Assembly: GCA_031266635.1 (NCBI GenBank)
Contig: JAISAN010000165.1
Coordinates: 1 to 6,416 of the forward strand
Direction: 5' to 3'
From: Treponema sp.
Lineage (GTDB): Bacteria > Spirochaetota > Spirochaetia > Treponematales > Breznakiellaceae
DNA length: 6,416 nucleotides
Shown: positions 1 through 4,967 of the stretch, in pieces
How the letters are laid out: every line of letters begins with the position of its first letter
Numbering within the stretch: position 1 is the stretch's first letter
Position numbers and translations under genes: made by a program
Notes under the pieces: model-generated
Told to the model about the DNA's origin: nothing
The model's input: only the letters and a program-made list of their open reading frames with translations
The model's database searches: none

Positions 1-870
1 TGGCGCCCCGACTGGCCCGAAGACTTCCCCCCGGACGCCTTTTCCGTCAATTCCGGGCCGCCCCTGTCCATCGTTCTTGAATACGGCGGCGATACGCTTA
101 GGCTCCGCCGCGACCGGGAGGGCCGCCTTCGGGAATTTCCCTTTTATTGGGACCGGGCCTTTATCCGGTTTCAGGCGGATTATGATCCCGCGGGCCGCAT
201 CCGGCGCCTTAGCGCCGAAACGCCGGACTGGGCCGCTGATTTTCCCGAAAATTTTTTGCTCTCCGGCGATACCGGCCCGGTCCGGGTGAACTACGGGGGA
301 ACCTGGTTTTTTGCCCTGGTTGTTGACGCGGGCTTCGGCTTTTCGGAAACCTGGTACGACGCGGAGGGGAATTTCGCGGCCTGGTATCAGTCCCAAATCC
401 GCCGGGACGGCCCTTCCTGGCGGCTCCGTTCCCTGGAATTCCGCGGCAACGGGGACCAAAGCCGGGAAGATTATGACTACGACAGCGGCGGCAATATTAC
501 CGCCCTGAATTCCCCCCAGGGCGAATTCAGCGCCGGGTACCGCAATGGCCGCCCCGTGTACTGGAATCGCGCGCCCGCCGCCGGTTCCGCCGCCACTCCG
601 GAGGATACCGCCGCCGAAGCCCCTGAACCCCCGAACCCCGCCCCGGAACAGCCCGGCAAATTCATCCTCCAGTGGGACGAACGGGGCTTTTTAACGGCGA
701 AACGTCCCCAGGAAGGGGAAAGGGGCGGGGAATTCCGCTATGAATACGAAACCGGCGGCCGGGGAAACTGGACAAAACGCCGGGATACGGAGCTGCGTAA
801 TGGGGATGATCTTTTAATTCCCGTTTTTCGCGGCCAGTACGAGCGCCGGATTTTCTACACGGAGGAATAA
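1..870 (+). CDS. YD/RHS-repeat-like protein, 5' truncated by the window edge
   Basis: The frame is open from base 1 to the TAA at 868-870, giving 289 visible residues; the true start lies outside the window. The protein is rich in aromatic residues, Gly, Arg and Asp. It carries irregular units resembling YD/RHS repeats: DREGRLREF, YDPAGRIRRL, YDAEGNFAAWY, YDSGGNITAL, WDERGFLTAKR and YETGGRGNWTKR. Such repeats usually form an extended beta-strand wrap in exported or surface proteins. A Pro/Ala/Glu-rich insert (roughly 100 residues before the end) splits the last unit from the others and probably acts as a flexible linker. No signal peptide can be judged because the N-terminus is missing. The following small gene starts 1 nt after the stop and its ribosome site lies inside this gene's last codons, so the two are very likely co-transcribed. 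The precise function is unknown; coding status is confident, family assignment moderate. Confidence 0.8.
   Translation, partial: WRPDWPEDFPPDAFSVNSGPPLSIVLEYGGDTLRLRRDREGRLREFPFYWDRAFIRFQADYDPAGRIRRLSAETPDWAADFPENFLLSGDTGPVRVNYGGTWFFALVVDAGFGFSETWYDAEGNFAAWYQSQIRRDGPSWRLRSLEFRGNGDQSREDYDYDSGGNITALNSPQGEFSAGYRNGRPVYWNRAPAAGSAATPEDTAAEAPEPPNPAPEQPGKFILQWDERGFLTAKRPQEGERGGEFRYEYETGGRGNWTKRRDTELRNGDDLLIPVFRGQYERRIFYTEE
861..866 (+). promoter_or_regulatory. Shine-Dalgarno GGAGGA for the 872 gene
   Basis: GGAGGA sits in the last codons of the upstream gene, 5 nt before the GTG at 872. It supports GTG as the start of the small gene and implies that translation of the two genes is coupled. Confidence 0.6.
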
Positions 871-871
871 G

Positions 872-1129
872 GTGGGCGCTTCTGTTGAGTGGCGGGATTT
901 TAAGTACGAAGAAACTTTTGAACAGGAACTCCGGGGGCTTTGCCGCCGCCGGGAATCGGACCCGGCCTGTACCCCGGAGGAGCTGGAAGGGACGCTCCGG
1001 CACCTCTACAGTATGGACGGCGCGGACTGGGGCGGCCGGGGCGATGTACAGGACACCATTATGGCCGCCACTATCGCCGCCTACGAACATTTTATCGCCC
1101 AGTGGAAGGCGGAAACGGCCCCGGAGTGA
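872..1129 (+). CDS. Small unrecognised protein, 85 aa, downstream partner of the YD-like gene
   Basis: A GTG start with a good GGAGGA site 5 nt upstream reads through to TGA at 1127-1129. The product is soluble-looking: acidic and charged in the first half, with a likely helix around residues 15-47 (EETFEQELRGL, then CTPEELEGTLRHLY) and a second hydrophobic-faced helix near the C-terminus (DTIMAATIAAYEHFIAQWK). No signal peptide, membrane segment or catalytic motif is visible, and I do not recognise the family. The 1-nt gap to the upstream gene and the embedded ribosome site argue for one transcript and perhaps a joint function. An overlapping +1-frame reading (885-1271) lacks a ribosome site and is taken as a shadow. 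Confidence 0.75.
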   Translation: MGASVEWRDFKYEETFEQELRGLCRRRESDPACTPEELEGTLRHLYSMDGADWGGRGDVQDTIMAATIAAYEHFIAQWKAETAPE

Positions 1130-1300
1130 AGCTCCGCAGGGCAAGCTCGAACCTGTGGTTCAGCGCAGTATCGTAAGTGTGGCGTTAGTTCAAACGGCGG
1201 CTCTTTTGAGAACTGCGGGCAAAGGCCGTAACTTTCTTTTACCGCTGGTGTTATATATATTGGCAGACTAATACAGTTTCATGTTCCTCCTTTTTCTTTG
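1130..1300 (+). other. Long untranslated tail with inverted repeats, no gene recognised
   Basis: These 171 bases lie between the small gene and its terminator. Several pairings are visible. GAACC-TGT-GGTTC (1149-1161) is a perfect hairpin. AGTTC near 1187-1191 faces GAACT near 1210-1214. CCGCAG (1134-1139) can pair long-range with CTGCGG (1213-1218), which would close a multibranch fold but competes with the AGTTC/GAACT stem. I could not match this to tmRNA, RNase P RNA, SRP RNA, 6S RNA or a tRNA. It may simply be a structured 3' untranslated region or an unnamed small RNA. Confidence 0.35.
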
Positions 1301-1333
1301 CCCCGGGGTTACTCCTTTCCCCGGGGTTTTTTT
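1301..1333 (+). terminator. Strong intrinsic terminator
   Basis: CCCCGGGG (1301-1308) pairs with CCCCGGGG (1319-1326), an 8-bp all-GC stem with a 10-nt loop, followed directly by seven T (1327-1333). It ends the rightward transcript of the two upstream genes. On the other strand the hairpin is followed by an A/G-rich stretch, so it works only rightward. Confidence 0.9.
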
Positions 1334-1464
1334 ATAATTTGACATTTAGAAATGCGGCTGTTCCAGAACTTCAGTTTTTGGAACAACTTCAATTACTTCA
1401 TTTTTTTTATTTTTCCGCTTGTTGATTTAAAAGTTTTGCGATACTATGGGACAAGGAGTATACA
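1334..1464 (+). promoter_or_regulatory. AT-rich upstream region of the parvulin gene, promoter not resolved
   Basis: This 131-bp stretch is much richer in A and T than its surroundings. It holds three copies of ACTTCA (1368-1373, 1386-1391, 1395-1400), a hairpin TGTTCCA/TGGAACA (1359-1365 with 1379-1385), and a T-rich run at 1399-1415. A weak sigma70-like pair is TTGTTG (1419-1424) and TACTAT (1442-1447), 17 nt apart, but it would start transcription at the ribosome site. The real promoter may therefore lie further upstream. The ribosome site AAGGAG (1453-1458) is 6 nt before the ATG at 1465 and fixes the start. Confidence 0.4.
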
Positions 1465-1743
1465 ATGGAATGGCGGGCAAGTCATATATTGGTAAAAGAC
1501 CGGGGACTGGCGGAAGAACTGCTAAAAAAGATAAAGCAGGGCGCCCAGTTTGAGTCTCTGGCCAGGGAACATTCTACCTGCCCTTCAAAATCATCGGGCG
1601 GGGATTTGGGCTGGTTTGGGCCGGGGAAAATGGTGGCTCCCTTTGAATCGGCGGTCAAGCGGCTCTCGCCGGGATCGGTGGGGGATGTGGTTCAGACCCA
1701 GTTTGGTTATCATATTATAAAATGTACCGGGCGGAAAGATTAA
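1465..1743 (+). CDS. ppiC: Stand-alone parvulin peptidyl-prolyl cis-trans isomerase (PpiC type)
   Basis: This 92-residue protein is a single parvulin (rotamase) domain with no signal peptide or extra domains, nearly the same length as E. coli PpiC (Par10, 93 aa). It would catalyse cis-trans isomerisation of peptidyl-proline bonds in the cytoplasm. The family landmarks are in place: SHILV with His7 at the start, CPS with Cys39, the GGDLGWF turn (residues 45-51), MVAPFE with Met56 and Phe60 lining the proline pocket, and the C-terminal TQFGYHII with His83. Start ATG has AAGGAG 6 nt upstream. It stands alone between a terminator and a repeat-rich convergent intergenic region, so it is probably monocistronic. 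Family assignment is secure; the symbol rests on full-length similarity to the E. coli protein, and the client proteins are unknown. Confidence 0.93.
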   Translation: MEWRASHILVKDRGLAEELLKKIKQGAQFESLAREHSTCPSKSSGGDLGWFGPGKMVAPFESAVKRLSPGSVGDVVQTQFGYHIIKCTGRKD

Positions 1744-1753
1744 CCGGGTTTTT
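1727..1753 (+). terminator. Possible weak terminator overlapping the parvulin stop
   Basis: CCGG (1727-1730) can pair with CCGG (1744-1747) and is followed by GTTTTTCTTATT. The stem is only 4 bp with a 13-nt loop, so termination here would be inefficient. The stronger hairpins further downstream may do the real work. Confidence 0.25.
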
Positions 1754-1781
1754 CTTATTGACGAACGGAGCGAAATCGCGG

Positions 1782-1795
1782 CCGTGCTTGCACGG
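1782..1795 (+). repeat. Hairpin with CUUG tetraloop
   Basis: CCGTG (1782-1786) and CACGG (1791-1795) form a 5-bp stem around CTTG, closed by a G-C pair. G(CUUG)C is a known extra-stable RNA tetraloop, and the same loop recurs in the cloverleaf downstream. It probably belongs to the same family of intergenic repeats. Confidence 0.5.
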
Positions 1796-1826
1796 GCATG
1801 ATCGAGCGAGTGAGGAAACGAAGGAT

Positions 1827-1895
1827 TTAATACCCCGCGGCTTGCCGCGGAAGCCGCCGCAGGCGGCGGGTGCAGGGTTTGCCCTGCGGTATTAA
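1827..1895 (+). repeat. 69-nt perfect cloverleaf (four-way junction) repeat
   Basis: An outer 8-bp stem, TTAATACC (1827-1834) with GGTATTAA (1888-1895), encloses three perfect 6-bp hairpins. These are CCGCGG-CTTG-CCGCGG (1835-1850), GCCGCC-GCA-GGCGGC (1853-1867) and GCAGGG-TTTG-CCCTGC (1872-1887). Only six bases of the junction are unpaired (AA and GGGT). It lies between convergent genes and does not have tRNA consensus residues, so it is likely a REP-like intergenic element or a structured 3' end. Part of its left edge (ACCCCGCGGC) recurs at 1912-1921. Confidence 0.75.
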
Positions 1896-1911
1896 TACCC
1901 TTTATTGAAAC

Positions 1912-2004
1912 ACCCCGCGGCGCACTGCTCAGGCTAAAGCCTTCGCGCTTTTTCCGGAGGGATCGCACCTTTTCTCTGCGCCGGGCGTATGGCGCTTTGC
2001 GGTT
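1912..2004 (+). repeat. Decayed copy of neighbouring repeat elements
   Basis: ACCCCGCGGC at 1912-1921 repeats the left edge of the cloverleaf. Further on, CCTTTTCT followed by GCGCCGGGCGT (1978-1988) and TTCAACAG matches the last third of the 108-bp unit but lacks the middle segment. It reads as an internally deleted, diverged unit preceding the two intact ones. No coding region is visible. Confidence 0.45.
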
Positions 2005-2240
2005 CAACAGCCCTTGCGGGCTGCGGGCGCGTACGGCGACCTAAAGGCCGCCTCCCTTTTCTGGGTACGGCGGCAGTTTCCGGGCGCCGGGCGTGCGCTG
2101 CTTGTTTTTGAACAACAGCCCTTGCGGGCTGCGGGCGCGTACGGCGACCTAAAGGCCGCCTCCTTTTTCTGGGTACGGCGGCAGTTTCCGGGCGCCAGGC
2201 GTGCGCTGCTTGTTTTTGAACAACAGCCCTTGCGGGCTGC
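2005..2240 (+). repeat. 108-bp tandem repeat, two full copies plus a 20-bp partial
   Basis: Copies span 2005-2112 and 2113-2220 and differ at only two positions (2056 C versus 2164 T; 2089 G versus 2197 A). A third copy stops after the first 20 bases (2221-2240). Each unit begins with the hairpin CAGCCC-TTGC-GGGCTG and contains a second hairpin, GGCG-a-CC-TAAA-GG-c-CGCC. Another copy of TACGGCG lies later in the unit, and the unit ends in TTGTTTTTGAACAA, itself a small hairpin. The near-identity points to recent duplication or ongoing slippage. The unit length is a multiple of three and one frame stays open through it, but that frame has no ribosome site and runs antisense into the next gene, so I treat it as non-coding. 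Confidence 0.9.
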
Positions 2241-2244
2241 TGTT
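2219..2244 (-). terminator. Extended hairpin after the PPDK-like gene, possible weak terminator or 3'-end stabiliser
   Basis: Read on the minus strand, AACAGCAGCCC and GGGCTGTTGTT pair over 11 bp (one G-U) around GCAA, a GNRA tetraloop. It starts 25 bases after the TAG at 2270-2272. There is no proper U-run after the stem, so classical termination is doubtful. A role in blocking 3' decay is equally likely. Confidence 0.4.
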
Positions 2245-2249
2245 ACTAC

Positions 2250-2279
2250 GCCTACTGCGCCTACTGCGCCTATTGCGCC
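2250..2279. repeat. 9-bp direct repeats across the PPDK-like gene's stop codon
   Basis: GCCTACTGC occurs at 2250-2258 and 2259-2267, and GCCTATTGC at 2268-2276, followed by GCC. The third unit overlaps the last codons and the TAG of the minus-strand gene, so slippage here would move or create stop codons without affecting the core of the protein. Confidence 0.7.
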
Positions 2280-4951
2280 GCTTTTTCTATCTCGGCCTGG
2301 GCTACCGCCAGCAGGGCGATAGGCACCGAATAGGGCGAACAGGATACATAGTTCAGTCCCGTATCCATGCAGAACCGCACATTGCCCGGATTGGCCCCGT
2401 GTTCACCGCAGAGGCCGCAGACCAGGTCCGGCCGGGTAAGCCGCCCCCGTTCCACCGCCAGGCTGATAAGCTCCTTCACCCGGGGATCGAGGGTACTAAA
2501 GGGGTTCCCCACAATGAGGTCAAAAAGGGTGTAATCGGGCATAAAGGCGGTAAAGTCGTCTCGTGAAATTCCCAGGGTGGTCTGGGTCAGATCGTTGGTG
2601 CCGAAACTGAAGAAACGGCCGTATTTGGCAATATCCCCGGCCCCCAGGGCGGCGGCAGGAAGCTCAATCATGGTGCCAATTTGGTACTCCACAGGTTTGG
2701 CCTTTTTTTCCGCCCGAAGGGCTTCCTCAATATCCACAATGCCCGTATAACTGGAACCTTCGATTTTTTTCCCATAGGCGATAAGCTTTAACTCCGAATC
2801 GTTCATCACAATGGGAACCATGATTTCAGGCCGGGCGTCCACTTTTTCCGACCGGAGTTTGTAGGCGGCCTCAAAAATAGCTTTAACCTGCATGGCGTAG
2901 ATCTCCGGGTAGGACACCGCGATACGGCAGCCCCGGTGGCCGAGCATGGGGTTAAATTCATGGAGGGCGTCGATACTGGCTAAAACATCGGTCCGGGAAA
3001 CTTTCACCTTCTTGGTCTTGGCCATGTAGCTTATGTAGCCCTTTAGCTCCTCTTCGTTATGGGGCATAAATTCATGGAGGGGCGAATCAAGCAGCCTGAT
3101 GGTTACCTCTTTGCCCGCCATGGTTTTTAGAATACCGTAAAAGTCGTTCCGCTGCATAACCTGGAGTTTCGCCAGCGACTTGGCCCGGTCTTTGGGAGAA
3201 GTCGAAAGGAGCATTTCCCGAAAGACGTTAATCCGCTCCGCCTTGAAGAACATGTGTTCGGTCCGGCAGAGGCCAACGCCGTCGGCGCCGAATGACAGGG
3301 CCAGGGCCGCGTCCCGGGGAGTATCGGCATTGGTGCGGACATGAAATTTCTTGAGGAAACTTTTGGAAAGGGCAATAAAGTCCAGCAGCCCCGATTCCCT
3401 GGGGTCCGGCTCGATAAGGTCTGCGGTTCCCAGATAAACCGTTGATTCCCCGTAAAAGGGAACATTAATGGTAATATAGTCCCCTTCGGAGAAACTAAAA
3501 TTCCCCAGGCTTGCCTTTTTCCCCTTTATCTTGAGGTCCGGAGCTACCAGGGACACTTTGCCATACTGCCGCGCCACAACCGAAGCGTGGGCGGAATATC
3601 CCCCTTCGGCAGTCAGAACCCCGGTGGAAACCTCAATAGCTTTGACATCCTCCGCGAAGGAAGAGATAAGGCAGAGGATAAACTGGTCATCCTCACCCTG
3701 CTGGTGGGCGTTTTTCTTCGCCTCAAGAAGCGTATCGGTACTAAAGTAGACCCTGCCGATGGCCGCCCCCGGCGCGCCGGCAATGCCTCCCTGCCAGCTC
3801 TTCAAGCCCTTAACGCTGGAGGTATCAATAATGGGGTGAAGAATTTCATTCAAGCGGAGCGGTTCAATAGACTTCACCACATAATCGTTGCCCACAATAT
3901 TCCGGCCCGCCAGGTCCAGGAGGAGCTTAATATCCGCCTGAGTGGATTTCTGATCCACCAAACGCTGTTCGATAAGCCAAAGCTTTCCCTTTTCCACGGT
4001 AAACCGGATTTGCCGGATCTCCTTGAATTTGTCCTCCAGGGTCCAGGCGATTTTTTCGAGCTGTTTAAGATGGATCGGGTCAATTTTGCTGATATCCTGG
4101 CCGCTGGAACCAATTTCGTTAAATTTGCCCCGGAAGAACCGCCCCTGGAGCTTTTTCTCCCCGGTAACCACATTGCGGCTGAAATAGTCCCCGGAACAGG
4201 AATCCTTGCCGTAGTTGCCGTAGACCATCGGTTGAATCAAAAGGGCCGTATCCCGGTCGTTCTGATCATCCATCTGGAGCATCCGGGAAATTTCACTTAC
4301 CGTGATAAGGAGCTGGTCTTCGGCGGTATCAAAGAAACCGGCGGGAAAATATTGGGCGAATTCGTCCATATATTCCCCGGCCCTCTTGGTAATTTTCATC
4401 TCCTCAATGTCCGTATCTTTGCCCAATTCATTGGAAGGCCCCAAGATACCCAGTGCCCGGTCCAGAGATTTCAGCCGGGAAACAATCGCCGCCTGTTCCC
4501 TGGTTTTATCCTCCAGTTCTTTGATCCGTTCTTCGATTTTAAGCATACCCCGGACCAGGAACAGTACTTCATGGGCGGCAAAATCTTCCCCGACCCAGTT
4601 GGCAAAACCGTCAATGGTTGGTTTTACCAGACCGAAGTTGTGTAAGGTAGGATAGGTTGTTACCGCGAGGTTTGAAGAAATAACCACCTTGAGGAGCATG
4701 GGGTTATTTTCATCCCCGTAGGTCTTTTTTACCAGACCCCCGCATTTATCCAGAAGATTTTTAATGTCCTTCCGGATCAGGCTGGGAGTAATTTCCGACG
4801 CAATATCCGTATCCAGGATAAAACCGGGGAGGATGGGGAAGCCCAGCTCCGCAAATTCATTGGCCTGACGGCCCCGGATCCCCAGCTTTTCCGGCGCAAT
4901 CTGCTTCGGGATTATATCTTTCTGACTAAAAAAATGTATATTCGTATTCAT
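2270..4951 (-). CDS. Pyruvate phosphate dikinase family PEP-utilising protein with degenerate ATP-grasp domain (ppdK-like)
   Basis: An 893-residue cytoplasmic protein with full PPDK architecture; typical PPDK is about 875 residues and interconverts ATP, Pi and pyruvate with AMP, PPi and PEP. The order is ATP-grasp-like (about 1-345, with a likely coiled-coil near 138-165), phosphohistidine domain (about 385-500) and PEP/pyruvate barrel (about 515-885). The catalytic histidine is His455 in GGYSAHASVVAR. Barrel residues are intact: Arg563 (GLCRTEHMFF), Arg619 (IRLLD), Glu763 (GTMIELP), Asn786-Asp787 (FGTNDLTQ) and Cys848 (GLCGEHG). The ATP half is not. The PPDK lysine after GG is Arg26; the VRSGA motif and its glycine-rich loop are replaced around residues 89-101; the metal-binding Glu of DIEFT is Arg316. 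GNYGKDSCSG and the final EQR arginine (Arg330) remain. The usual regulatory Thr before the histidine is Ser453. Start ATG follows a Shine-Dalgarno overlapping the upstream stop. Family is certain; true dikinase activity is doubtful. Confidence 0.93.
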   Translation of the reverse strand: MNTNIHFFSQKDIIPKQIAPEKLGIRGRQANEFAELGFPILPGFILDTDIASEITPSLIRKDIKNLLDKCGGLVKKTYGDENNPMLLKVVISSNLAVTTYPTLHNFGLVKPTIDGFANWVGEDFAAHEVLFLVRGMLKIEERIKELEDKTREQAAIVSRLKSLDRALGILGPSNELGKDTDIEEMKITKRAGEYMDEFAQYFPAGFFDTAEDQLLITVSEISRMLQMDDQNDRDTALLIQPMVYGNYGKDSCSGDYFSRNVVTGEKKLQGRFFRGKFNEIGSSGQDISKIDPIHLKQLEKIAWTLEDKFKEIRQIRFTVEKGKLWLIEQRLVDQKSTQADIKLLLDLAGRNIVGNDYVVKSIEPLRLNEILHPIIDTSSVKGLKSWQGGIAGAPGAAIGRVYFSTDTLLEAKKNAHQQGEDDQFILCLISSFAEDVKAIEVSTGVLTAEGGYSAHASVVARQYGKVSLVAPDLKIKGKKASLGNFSFSEGDYITINVPFYGESTVYLGTADLIEPDPRESGLLDFIALSKSFLKKFHVRTNADTPRDAALALSFGADGVGLCRTEHMFFKAERINVFREMLLSTSPKDRAKSLAKLQVMQRNDFYGILKTMAGKEVTIRLLDSPLHEFMPHNEEELKGYISYMAKTKKVKVSRTDVLASIDALHEFNPMLGHRGCRIAVSYPEIYAMQVKAIFEAAYKLRSEKVDARPEIMVPIVMNDSELKLIAYGKKIEGSSYTGIVDIEEALRAEKKAKPVEYQIGTMIELPAAALGAGDIAKYGRFFSFGTNDLTQTTLGISRDDFTAFMPDYTLFDLIVGNPFSTLDPRVKELISLAVERGRLTRPDLVCGLCGEHGANPGNVRFCMDTGLNYVSCSPYSVPIALLAVAQAEIEKAAQ

Positions 4952-4959
4952 TTATATAT

Positions 4960-4967
4960 CCCCCTTT
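4960..4967 (-). promoter_or_regulatory. Shine-Dalgarno AAAGGGGG of the PPDK-like gene, overlapping the preceding stop
   Basis: On the minus strand AAAGGGGG begins inside the TAA of the upstream gene and lies 8 nt before the ATG. The intergenic gap is only 14 bp, which supports translational coupling and an operon of the two genes. Confidence 0.65.

Noticed and set aside
885..1271. A plus-strand 128-residue frame overlapping the 85-aa gene
   Set aside because: It lacks a ribosome site, begins inside the better supported gene, and extends into the structured untranslated tail.
1271..1291. A minus-strand AGGAGG followed by ATG and three codons (Met-Lys-Leu-Tyr-stop)
   Set aside because: The spacing is only 3 nt and the frame is four codons long; nothing downstream on that strand would need a leader peptide, so it is likely coincidence.
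1339..1344. A perfect TTGACA as the -35 box of the parvulin promoter
   Set aside because: No acceptable -10 box lies 15-19 bp downstream and it overlaps the end of the terminator; the match is probably chance in AT-rich DNA.
1827..1895. The cloverleaf as a tRNA
   Set aside because: The arms are all 6 bp with 3-4 base loops, and there is no anticodon loop of seven, no T-loop GTTCRA and no D-loop GG.
1591..2007. A minus-strand frame of 138 residues
   Set aside because: It overlaps the well-supported parvulin gene on the other strand and runs through the cloverleaf repeat; its composition is that of translated repeat DNA.
2005..2240. The tandem repeats as a CRISPR array
   Set aside because: The 108-bp units are near-identical end to end, with no variable spacers, and no cas genes are near.
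2014..2322. An open plus-strand frame encoding a 36-residue repeat across the 108-bp units
   Set aside because: It starts at a TTG without a Shine-Dalgarno, is open because the unit is a multiple of three, and continues antisense into the PPDK-like gene; the DNA is better explained as hairpin repeats.
3587..4645. A 352-residue open frame on the plus strand
   Set aside because: It lies wholly antisense to the PPDK-like gene, has no ribosome site and no recognisable domain; the minus-strand protein has strong family motifs throughout.
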